This document shows, piece after piece, positions 42,496 through 49,313 of a DNA stretch of 64,000 bases; position 1 is the stretch's first letter; each line of letters begins with the position of its first letter. The stretch lies in assembly GCF_004353525.1 (NCBI RefSeq), contig NZ_CP085524.1, forward strand, positions 1,336,142 to 1,400,141, read 5' to 3'. A program made the position numbers and the translations under genes. The DNA comes from Zhaonella formicivorans. Lineage in GTDB: Bacteria > Bacillota > DUOV01 > Zhaonellaceae. Below the pieces are notes generated by a model, which searched no databases, was not told where the DNA came from, and saw nothing but the letters and a program-made list of their open reading frames with translations.

Positions 42496-42930
42496 TCATA
42501 AGTTTCCTTCCAGCCAAACATTTACGTATTTAATAAATTCAATAAAATCATCTAGATCGTTTCGCAGAATACTAACTATCACATTATCATCGATTTTGCT
42601 GTAATCATGTACTAAAATATTTCTAAAAGCCACCATTCTGGCAAGCTTCTTGGCAAATTCCGGTGGAATAATTCCAAACTCCCCTAGCTTTTGAATACTC
42701 TCCCTGTAGGTTTCGGGCTTTCCCAAATCGGCTGACGAGATAATAATATTGGCAATATCGATAATGCATTCTATAGAAATATGTAAACCTCTTTCAAGTC
42801 CCCAATATTTCAAGGGATCCTGGCCGATATTTTTTTCCGTTATTTCCGATGAAACAGACTTTAAAAGAGCAATATAGTTTTGTAAATCATTCATTTTTTT
42901 TCGAATAACTTCAAGGACATTCTTTGTCAT
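42496..42930 (-). CDS. hepT: HepT-like HEPN toxin (DUF86)
   Basis: A 144-residue HEPN-domain protein. The catalytic Rx4-6H motif is RNILVHDY near residue 103, with the following Tyr that is the AMPylation target in characterised HepT. It follows the MNT antitoxin with a 4-bp overlap (ATGA). HepT acts as a ribonuclease that is silenced by MntA. The pair is inserted between fliD and flaG and has no link to motility. Shorter HEPN proteins without toxicity exist, so activity is a prediction. Confidence 0.88.
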   Translation of the reverse strand: MTKNVLEVIRKKMNDLQNYIALLKSVSSEITEKNIGQDPLKYWGLERGLHISIECIIDIANIIISSADLGKPETYRESIQKLGEFGIIPPEFAKKLARMVAFRNILVHDYSKIDDNVIVSILRNDLDDFIEFIKYVNVWLEGNL

Positions 42931-43364
42931 TTTATTTCTCCCTTAATTTTAGCTTTTAAGATTTCAAATTGCCTCCTCCTGAATGGCTCCATATCCAGAT
43001 ATTCTTTGACAACTCTAACTTCAAAATTAACTCTTACTTCCTCGCTTTTTTCATATAATCTTTTCCCGTACTTGATTGCTTGATATTTTAAAACTGGACC
43101 AACAGCATTTAAAATTACTAAATCTATATCATCCCTTCTAAAAATGTCGGTGAAATCTGCCAATAAATTTAATTTGTCCATGGGGTTATAGGGTTCCTTT
43201 AACAAAACGGCAATGTCCAAGTCACTATTGGAGTTGTTCTTACCGGTAGCGTAAGACCCAAAAATATATAGCAGTAAAATACCATAGTCCTGCACCAGTT
43301 TAGCCAGATGGGGTTCCAGCACCTTTGCAACCTCTTGTAAATCAATCTGCACCAAATTACCCAA
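42927..43364 (-). CDS. mntA: MntA-like nucleotidyltransferase antitoxin
   Basis: A 145-residue minimal nucleotidyltransferase. The active-site GSx10DxD motif is GSYATGKNNSNSDLDIAVLL, and a third acidic residue lies in DDIDLVILN. It would AMPylate HepT and inactivate it. I use the TTG at 43364, 4 bp after the upstream stop; a GTG at 43352 is an alternative. The toxin follows with a 4-bp overlap. Confidence 0.85.
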   Translation of the reverse strand: MGNLVQIDLQEVAKVLEPHLAKLVQDYGILLLYIFGSYATGKNNSNSDLDIAVLLKEPYNPMDKLNLLADFTDIFRRDDIDLVILNAVGPVLKYQAIKYGKRLYEKSEEVRVNFEVRVVKEYLDMEPFRRRQFEILKAKIKGEIK

Positions 43365-43368
43365 TCCC

Positions 43369-43665
43369 CTATTCCCATGAAATATTGATTAGATCATACA
43401 TATAAGTGGGCTCCAGCTTAACTTTAAAGCCCTTAACTGTTAACATTTCTACAACTTTATTATGGACTTCCTTCTTGCACTGCCCTTCATCTTTTAAAAT
43501 TACTGACACCTGATATCTTCCATTCCTTGCTGCACTTTCAATATGATAATAAATCTTTTGTAGCTGAATCATTGTTTTTTCTTCAACACTGGCTATTTTG
43601 CTATTATAATCATCAGCCGCCATTTTATATTCATTGGCAGTTTTAAAACTGTCAGCCAGTTCCAT
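43369..43665 (-). CDS. Hypothetical small protein upstream of the TA pair
   Basis: A 98-residue protein I do not recognise. It has a helical start, NSKIASVEEKTMIQLQKIYY, a segment AARNGRYQVSVILKDE and a C terminus LEPTYMYDLINISWE. The pattern of helix, short strand and terminal ISW is like small phage-encoded hypothetical proteins. GGAG lies 10 nt before the ATG. It may have arrived with the hepT-mntA pair, from which it is 4 bp away. Confidence 0.6.
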   Translation of the reverse strand: MELADSFKTANEYKMAADDYNSKIASVEEKTMIQLQKIYYHIESAARNGRYQVSVILKDEGQCKKEVHNKVVEMLTVKGFKVKLEPTYMYDLINISWE

Positions 43666-43684
43666 GGTTTGTCAACTCCTGATC

Positions 43685-43716
43685 CTAAACCAAAGGGATC
43701 GTCCCCTTGGTTTAGT
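43685..43716 (-). terminator. Hairpin after flaG
   Basis: CTAAACCAAAGGG and CCCCTTGGTTTAG pair over about 12 bp with one bulge around ATCGT. It lies between the flaG stop and the 98-residue gene. No strong T-run follows on the minus strand, so it may attenuate rather than end transcription into the TA genes. Confidence 0.5.
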
Positions 43717-43737
43717 CCTTACCCTTGGTTTACTTGT

Positions 43738-44094
43738 TTACGCTTTTTCATCCACCAATAGCCCTGCTAACTCCCACATCTTTGCCACTGCATCCAAAAT
43801 CTTTTCCGGTGGGATTTCCCTGATGAGTTCCCCAGTTTCTTTATCGATCACTTTTACCATAATTTCTTTTGTCTTTTCGTGAATTGAAAATTCAAAAGTA
43901 GTATAATGGGCCTTCAGTGCTTTATTTGCTTTTTCTATGGCGGTAATTACGTCCTTCTCAGAAATCTGTCTTTCGGCTTTTTGTTCTGCATTCATTGCTT
44001 TATCCTGCCGGTTTTCCTTATTTTCTTTAGTAATTTTATCATCTGCAGAAACCGTGTTTATCTTTACCGCTTGGCTTATCCCTTCAATCTTCAT
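43738..44094 (-). CDS. flaG: Flagellar protein FlaG
   Basis: A 118-residue canonical FlaG. An acidic, lysine-rich N terminus precedes the conserved domain: VITAIEKANKALKAHYTTFE, VMVKVIDKETGELIREIPPE-like strands and the terminal WELAGLLVDEKA. The ATG at 44094 has GGGGGTGGATGGA upstream. An in-frame ATG at 44115 would leave only ~3 nt of leader after the sigma-28 start, which supports 44094. It affects filament length in other bacteria. Confidence 0.9.
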   Translation of the reverse strand: MKIEGISQAVKINTVSADDKITKENKENRQDKAMNAEQKAERQISEKDVITAIEKANKALKAHYTTFEFSIHEKTKEIMVKVIDKETGELIREIPPEKILDAVAKMWELAGLLVDEKA

Positions 44095-44124
44095 TCCATC
44101 CACCCCCGAATACATCTAATATTT

Positions 44125-44151
44125 ATATCGGAAAAAATTTGTAAAAGTTTA
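44125..44151 (-). promoter_or_regulatory. Sigma-28 (FliA) promoter of flaG
   Basis: Minus strand TAAA (44148-44151), 15 nt, TCCGATAT (44125-44132). The start would be near 44118, just upstream of flaG. The divergent homing-endonuclease gene begins 74 bp away on the other side. Confidence 0.85.
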
Positions 44152-44224
44152 GTTGCAGGCAAAGGATTTTGCATATATTTCGCTAATATTTATACAGAAC
44201 ATAAGTTCTGTGAGGTTGATGCTA

Positions 44225-45265
44225 ATGGAAAACAATGATCTAATAGCTTATTTGAAAGAATATTACCCTTGCACCGATAACAACAAACTTACCAAAATTC
44301 TAAATATACCCTTGTGGAAATTAAGAAGAATAGTATCTAGAAATAAAATATATAAAAGCCCCGAATACCTACACAAGCAGCATGCGAAATTAATGCATGT
44401 AAAAAAACAAAAATATCTGGCTTCAATTCCTGAATTACAACCCACGTCCGAGCAAGTAAACATAATTGTCGGAAGCATACTTGGTGATGGTGGCCTTGAT
44501 TATAGCCCTAGAAGTAAAAATGCCTATTATCGAGAGCATTTTTCCACACAGCAAAGGGAATATAGAATCTGGAAAGCCAAAAAGTTAGCAAACCTAGGGT
44601 TTAAAATAACAAAGAATAATCATTTAAAAGGACCGTCCCATCCGTTTTTTACGGAATTATCCAGAAGCTTCTATCCTAATGGAAGAAAGGAAATAACCAA
44701 GGATAACATTAAATTACTTTCCATGCCAATAGGACTTGCTTGCTTATATTTTGACGATGGAACCTTGGTCATAAACATTCGGCAGAAAAAGAAAACTATC
44801 GATTTAAACCCTAGAATTACACTTTCATCGCACTACTTCACCCAAGAAGAAAATATTATTTTATCAAACCACCTCAAAGAGCATTTTGAGCTAGATTTTA
44901 ATGTAAAGAAGGTGCCTTTTGGTCATGGGTATTGCCTGGATACGGGCAAAGGCAGTACAATAGCAAAACTCCTTGAACTGGTGCGACCTTTTGCTATAGA
45001 AATTCCCTGTATGCAGTATAAAGTTGAGCTAGAAAACAGATATTTTTTAATAGAAGAAAAGTTGACCTCAAGCTATAAAAACAAAACTATTAAATTCCGG
45101 GACTTAAGCACCACCCCTAATAATTATTCCTTACAAGATGAAACAAAAATAATTACATGGAAAAAGGAAGGCATGACTGATAAGCAAATTGCTGAAGCTC
45201 TCGGGAGAAATTATTGGGGTATCGTGGACAAAATCAGGCGCTTAAGAAAAGAAGGCAGACTGTAG
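44225..45265 (+). CDS. Free-standing LAGLIDADG homing endonuclease
   Basis: A 346-residue protein with two LAGLIDADG-type helices: VNIIVGSILGDGGLDYSPRS near residue 80 and IGLACLYFDDGTLVI near residue 177. Each ends in acidic residues that would coordinate the catalytic metal. Both the N terminus (NKLTKILNIPLWKLRRIVSR) and the C terminus (MTDKQIAEALGRNYWGIVDK) look like helix-turn-helix DNA-binding segments. The ATG at 44225 is 9 nt from GAGG. It is the only plus-strand gene among late flagellar genes. It ends 46 bp from the flagellin stop and lies outside the flagellin intron. A TTGCAT-N16-TATACA promoter is possible at 44169-44196. It is probably the mobility enzyme for the flagellin locus; intein or other HEG origins are alternatives. 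Confidence 0.88.
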   Translation: MENNDLIAYLKEYYPCTDNNKLTKILNIPLWKLRRIVSRNKIYKSPEYLHKQHAKLMHVKKQKYLASIPELQPTSEQVNIIVGSILGDGGLDYSPRSKNAYYREHFSTQQREYRIWKAKKLANLGFKITKNNHLKGPSHPFFTELSRSFYPNGRKEITKDNIKLLSMPIGLACLYFDDGTLVINIRQKKKTIDLNPRITLSSHYFTQEENIILSNHLKEHFELDFNVKKVPFGHGYCLDTGKGSTIAKLLELVRPFAIEIPCMQYKVELENRYFLIEEKLTSSYKNKTIKFRDLSTTPNNYSLQDETKIITWKKEGMTDKQIAEALGRNYWGIVDKIRRLRKEGRL

Positions 45266-45269
45266 TATA

Positions 45270-45304
45270 TTTTAAAGCCGGCGGAAAATCCGCCGGCTTT
45301 AAAA
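45270..45304. terminator. Bidirectional terminator between the homing endonuclease and fliC
   Basis: TTTTAAAGCCGGCGG and CCGCCGGCTTTAAAA form a perfect 15-bp stem around the loop AAAAT. The flanking A and T runs make it functional in both directions. It serves the converging endonuclease gene and fliC. Confidence 0.9.
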
Positions 45305-45310
45305 GCAGTG

Positions 45311-47049
45311 TTATCTTAAAAGTTGTAATACTTGCTGCGGCTGTTGATTTGCCTGTGCTCTTCCAGGCCGGTTCCTTTCGGCAACCGAACAGACTATATC
45401 TTCATCCTACCTCAGTCAGTAGGAGCCGGGCACTTCGAGGCTGTTACCCCTACGGACTTCATCGCCGTGGCTTTTGCTTTAGGCGGTATGTCCTAGTCGT
45501 TGAACCTTCCCCAACCTTTCGGTCCAGGGGCTTGGCTGCTGATTGGCCAATCCCGCCGCTTTTTGCACCTTCGCATTTACCGTTTCCGGTTCCGCTGTGG
45601 TGCGGCAGGCTCTAAGGCTGTTCCAGCAATTCACCCGGTGGTACTCCTGGAAATTACTCTCCAGGACGCCTGTGAGTCCGTCTAGGCTTATGCTGCCCAA
45701 CGAACCTCAAGCATTGCATTTGCAGCTTGCGCCAGGATGTTCATCTTGGTGAACTCCATCATCTCCTTGGCCATGTCCACATCCCTGATTCGGGATTCAG
45801 ATGCCGTTAAGTTTTCAGCAGAAGTGCCCAGGTTATTAATGGTATGTTCTAGACGATTTTGGTAAGCACCCAGTTTGGCCCTTTCAGCAGAAACTGTTTT
45901 AATTGCTGTATCTATCGTTGTAATAGCGGAAGAGGCACTATCTTTAGTTGTAACGTTAATAGTACCAACACCTAAAGCTTCCGCCCTCATGTCACCAATG
46001 GAAATACTCATCTCCTGGTTTTGGTTTGCTCCGATTTGTAGCGCAAGCGCTCCATTTGCAGTTATATCAAAAGTTGCTAGGTTCTCGTTTGCTGTAGCCG
46101 ACATCACGTTTCCGTTAAGTTGCAATTCAAGTCCCTCGTACGTCCCGCTTGTTACGGTAATAGAATTTCCACGGGCAATGTAATTTGTCCCTATCGTTGC
46201 TTCGGTGATAGTTGCATCATTGCCGTATAAATCAATCGCTGTGGCCGCAGCTTCCAAGTCTCCTGCATCACCATTGATTACTAAATTAGCTGCAGAACCA
46301 ACATCCGTTGTAGTAATTGTTAAATCCGCACCAGAAACGGAAGCCGTCACTCCAAGTTTGTCAGAGTTTGCATTTATCAAATCCCGCAGAGTTGCGGCAT
46401 CAGTAACGGCTGTACCTGTAGCAGTATAAGTGAGGGTAACTCCATTAATATCAAATGTTTTTGTCCCGGCCGTAGCAGCAATTGTTATAGTTGTTGTTGC
46501 CCCACTAGCAGCAGTCGCACCTGTAATATCTATATTGCCAATGGAAGTATTTGCTGTTCCGCCAGATACTCTGATCCAGTCTGTAGTAACACCAGCTACA
46601 GTCTCTACAGTAAAGTTTGTGGTTAAACCTGCTCCACCGTTTAGCAGTTTTTTGGTGTTAAACTCCGTAGTGCTAGCAATTCTGTCAATTTCTGAAATCA
46701 GTTGATCAATCTCTTTTTGGAGTTCAGCACGATCATCGGCAGTATTAGTATCATTTGATGATTGGACAGCTAGCTCGCGCATACGCTGTAAGATACTATG
46801 TGTTTCATTTAATGCACCCTCAGCGGTTTGAATTAATGAGATGCCATCCTGGGCATTTTTTGAAGCCATTTCCAAACCTCGGATTTGACCGCGCATTTTT
46901 TCGGAAATAGCCAGACCTGCGGCATCGTCGCCGGCACGGTTGATACGTAAACCAGATGATAGTTTTTCCAACGATTTAGATGTACCTACATTGTTAGAAG
47001 ACAGCTGACGATAGGTGTTAAGCGCTGCAATGTTGTGGTTAATCCTCAT
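45311..47049 (-). CDS. fliC: Flagellin, split by a group I intron (exons 47049-45710 and 45359-45311)
   Basis: The filament protein, 462 residues after splicing. N-terminal D0/D1 (MRINHNIAALNTYRQLSSNN, INRAGDDAAGLAISEKMRGQ) and the C-terminal D1 (NRLEHTINNLGTSAENLTAS, MEFTKMNILAQAANAML) are typical; residues ~150-330 form the variable outer region with a flagellin-IN-like repeat. Read directly, the frame ends at 45688 after a foreign tail EVRWAA. Removing 45360-45709 joins ATG CT to A GCA CAG and restores AQANQQPQQVLQLLR with a TAA at 45311; the total is exactly 463 codons. GGGAGG, overlapping a GGA CsrA-type site, precedes the ATG. CsrA and FliW genes lie at 60190-60885. Without splicing, the D0 helix and the FliS-binding end would be lost. 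Confidence 0.93.
45360..45709 (-). ncRNA. Group I self-splicing intron in fliC
   Basis: A 350-nt intron with no internal open frame. The 5' exon ends in U (ATGCU) and the intron ends in G (GGAAG), the group I rule. The core shows the P4-P5 sequence GCAGCCAAGC at 45530-45539, the P7 strand GACUA at 45494-45498 within AGGTTCAACGACTAG, and its partner UAGUC at 45392-45396 within GAAGATATAGTC. P1 can form between exon UGCU plus intron UGA and the guide UUGGGCA, with a U-G pair at the splice site. A strong P2-type hairpin (CCTGGA/TCCAGG) and a terminal GGTT/AACC P9 hairpin are present. Subgroup was not determined. Confidence 0.92.
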
Positions 47050-47084
47050 CTTTTTTCCTCCCTCTATAATCTTTAATTTTCTTT

Positions 47085-47111
47085 GAAAATCTCGCTTAAT
47101 CTTAGATTTTC
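47085..47111 (-). promoter_or_regulatory. Hairpin in the fliC leader
   Basis: GAAAATCT (47085-47092) and AGATTTTC (47104-47111) form a perfect 8-bp stem with an 11-nt loop, ending 36 nt before the fliC ATG. A GGA word lies in the ribosome site, and another upstream of the stem. The layout is compatible with a CsrA-type translational control site as in the hag leader of Bacillus subtilis, but the motif is not proven. Confidence 0.4.
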
Positions 47112-47204
47112 ATTTGTACAAAGTCAATCCTCTTGGACAATATGCCTATTTTTGTATATATCTGGATTAACAAGTGTATACCGACAGAATATGCGTCTTT
47201 TAAA

Positions 47205-47400
47205 CGTATTTCGGCCATGTAATCCACTTGTTCTCCGGTGGCAAACCTCCCATGTCTCACAGGGTCTGTGCCCCTAAATTCCTTCGTACTGCCTGCCCAT
47301 GAGGTGGATGTCAGCCTTGCTCCTTTGCTGGGTCAAATGCCCTTATGGATAAATTTCAACCTGACTATTCCGGCTCGCTTTGTCAATGAACGTAATCTTT
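47205..47400 (-). ncRNA. Structured RNA candidate downstream of the IS110 transposase
   Basis: This part of the 505-bp region between the transposase stop and fliC has no gene but has clear secondary structure. On the minus strand ATCCAC pairs with GTGGAT, CCTCATG with CATGGGAGG inside it, and CACAG/CTGTG at the apex. It could be an IS110-family bridge RNA or a long fliC leader element. A TTGACA lies at its upstream end without a good -10. It did not match any riboswitch I know. Confidence 0.4.
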
Positions 47401-47428
47401 AATTAAGCAAGGTTTTTTTACATTTCCA

Positions 47429-47549
47429 GCACCGCTTGATTGCTTGTTACATTGCAGGAGTTTGACTGTCAAGGGGCCGCGATAGCGGCGACGCAGTCTT
47501 TACCCTTGACTGGCAAACGGATGAAATGTAACATTGTCAGTTGCGGTGC
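47429..47549. repeat. 121-bp palindromic element after the transposase
   Basis: Nested inverted repeats are GCACCGC (47429-47435) with GCGGTGC (47543-47549), TGTTACATT (47445-47453) with AATGTAACA (47525-47533), and GTTTGACTGTCAAGG (47460-47474) with CCCTTGACTGGCAAAC (47503-47518). It abuts the transposase stop at 47555. It shares core words with the element at 22931-23138, so it may be a separate dispersed element rather than an IS end. Confidence 0.65.
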
Positions 47550-47554
47550 GCTTT

Positions 47555-48838
47555 TTAGGCGGCTTCCTGTAATTCTTGCCTTCTTATATCACTCATCATT
47601 TTTTGTGGGTCATAAGCTACGCCTTTTCTCAGTAAGGTGTAAAATATCCTTATGAGCTTACAGCATAAGAGTACTAGCGACTGTTTCTTTTTGAGCGGGT
47701 TCTGTGGCCTTGTTGTGTAGTACTGGTGTAGTTCTTTAAATTCGTTGTTCTTAGCCACTATGGGCATAATCCCTTGAAATAACAACGATCTTAGCCTTTT
47801 TCGCCCTCGTTTGCTAATAGTTGTTTGGCCCTTATGCTTTCCTGAGCTATTTTCTTTCAGGCTTAGTCCCGCCAGCTTCTGTACCTGCTTTGGATGTTCA
47901 AACCTTGTAATATCCCCTACTTCAGCTATAAACCCTGCTGCTGCTATGAGGCCTACTCCCTTGATTTTTAGCATTTCTTCAATACCGGGAATCTGCATGG
48001 CTAATTCTTCTATTAGAGCCATTGTCCTTTCATATTGCCTCTGCAGCATTTCATATTCTTCTAGTAGTGTGGCAAGTTCATTTTGAGCTGCTCTTAATCC
48101 TTCTCGTACTCCTACTGATATCTTTGCTGCCTCAACTAGTTGGCTGGCTCGTCTAACTCCAACAGCTCTGCTGATTTCTTTTCTCCAGCTGGCAACTATG
48201 CCTTCGACGCCTTTTTCAAGTACTTTATCCGGTGTTGGAAACTCTTTTAGCGTTACTATTGCTGCTTTGCCTTCCCAATCCCCAAAGACTCTGTTGAACT
48301 CCGGGAAATATATGCTTATCCAGCGTTTAACTCTGTTTCGGATGCTGTTAAGCTGCTTCACTAATCTTAAGCGGGTTTCCATTGCATTTCGTAAATCGCT
48401 GTAAATTCCTTCGGGAATGTACGGTTCCATGTATCGACCGTCTTTTACCAGCATGGCAATGGTTTTTGGGTCCTTTCGGTCATTTTTGGTCGGATTATTA
48501 TCATCCAATTCTTTGCTTCGCTTTACGTGAAACGGATTCACTAGTACTATTTTCAGCTGGTGATCCTTAAGATGCTGGGCAAAGGTAAACCAATAGTGTC
48601 CCGTAGGCTCCATCCCAACCATTACCTGCTGCTTCTGCTGTTGTTTTGCCACACTTTTTACCCACTCAGAAAATGTCTTGAAGCCGTTGTTGTCATTATT
48701 GAATTTTAGTAGCTTAGCTAGTTCTACGCCTCTGTAATCGAAAGCTCTGGCGTAATTTGTCTCGCTAGCTACATCTACACCAATGATTAAAGTCTTTTCT
48801 GTTATTTGCAAAATTCTTGAGTTCTGGTTATACTTCAT
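47555..48838 (-). mobile_element. IS110-family transposase
   Basis: A 427-residue transposase/recombinase. The N-terminal RuvC-like DEDD domain shows LIIGVDVASETNYARAFDYR, VMVGMEPTGHYWFTFAQHL and PTKNDRKDPKTIAMLVKDG. The C-terminal transposase_20 domain has IPGIEEMLKIKGVGLIAAAG, with the conserved serine in LAGLSLKENSSGKHKGQTTI. The gene looks intact. IS110 elements have no long terminal repeats, so the ends cannot be fixed; noncoding flanks of ~180 bp upstream and up to ~340 bp downstream are candidates for the element's ends and bridge RNA. It lies between a sigma-28-like promoter and fliC, in the fliC direction. Confidence 0.93.
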
Positions 48839-48842
48839 ATTG

Positions 48843-48915
48843 AGTACCTCCTCTGTTATTTAAGGGTCGCTAGTTAATCGACACCTCGACACCTCGTATG
48901 TTAACAGGAGGTACT
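48843..48915 (-). promoter_or_regulatory. Hairpin sequestering the transposase ribosome site
   Basis: TAACAGGAGGTACT (48902-48915) and its inverted copy with a 2-nt bulge (48843-48858) pair on the minus-strand RNA. The second arm includes GAGGAGGT, the ribosome site of the transposase. The loop carries two copies of GACACCTC (plus strand). This is a common IS device against translation from read-through transcripts. Confidence 0.7.
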
Positions 48916-48993
48916 TCTTTTTTCAAAGCTCATTTTAATTCATTACAGGAATGCTCCTTGAATTTTATTTCGGCATCCTTGCCTGGGAAATCT

Positions 48994-49016
48994 AATCTCG
49001 GTGGCCACCGGAGATT
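48994..49016. promoter_or_regulatory. GC-rich hairpin just downstream of the sigma-28-like promoter
   Basis: AATCTC-GGTGG and CCACC-GGAGATT form an 11-bp stem with one bulge, immediately after the predicted start of the promoter at 49027. It may be a 5'-end stabiliser of the original fliC leader or the left end of the IS110 element. Confidence 0.4.
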
Positions 49017-49026
49017 TCTAGTATTT

Positions 49027-49054
49027 ATATCGGATACTTATTTACAGAACTTTA
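49027..49054 (-). promoter_or_regulatory. Sigma-28-like promoter upstream of the IS110 element
   Basis: Minus strand TAAA (49051-49054), 16 nt, TCCGATAT (49027-49034). The -10 is identical to those of fliD and flaG; the spacer is one nucleotide longer. The first gene it would reach is the IS110 transposase, then fliC. It may be the original flagellin promoter, separated by the insertion. Confidence 0.7.
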
Positions 49055-49164
49055 GAGCGCGCGGATAATTTTTCTAGGAGGAGAAAGGGTTAAAAGTTTT
49101 GAGTGTTTAGCGTTGAGTGTAAAATTTAAAGCAAAAGTTTTTAATTGCCTGGGCAAAATCTTTA

Positions 49165-49260
49165 TCATAATTTCGAAAAAAATGAGCCGAATAAATAAGC
49201 GGCCGAAACTGTTGGCTCTTTGCTAAGGTATTCAAGTATAGGTTGTAAATTTATATCCAT
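49165..49260 (-). pseudogene. Remnant of an MNT nucleotidyltransferase
   Basis: A 31-codon open frame starts MDINLQPILEYLSKEPTVSA and reaches AAYLFGSFF, the start of the nucleotidyltransferase GS motif, then stops at 49165 where the family would continue to the DxD residues. RNYDKDFAQAI follows in a shifted frame. It reads as a decayed antitoxin gene, perhaps cut by the event that placed the IS110 element nearby. No partner toxin is left. Confidence 0.6.
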
Positions 49261-49313
49261 AAAAACCCGCCCTGTCTTTCTAAATAGCATGTTATTAGAT
49301 TGCTTTAAAAAAC

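Noticed and set aside
45479-45700. A 73-codon minus-strand reading frame inside the flagellin intron
   Set aside because: It overlaps the group I core and has no ribosome site or protein-like composition. I treat the intron as ORF-less.
45688-45710. Flagellin with a naturally short C terminus ending EVRWAA
   Set aside because: The exact conserved flagellin end occurs 350 nt downstream in a spliceable frame, and the intervening RNA has group I hallmarks.
47221-47280. c-di-GMP riboswitch suggested by GGCAAACC on the plus strand before fliC
   Set aside because: The word is on the wrong strand for fliC and the rest of the GEMM core is missing.
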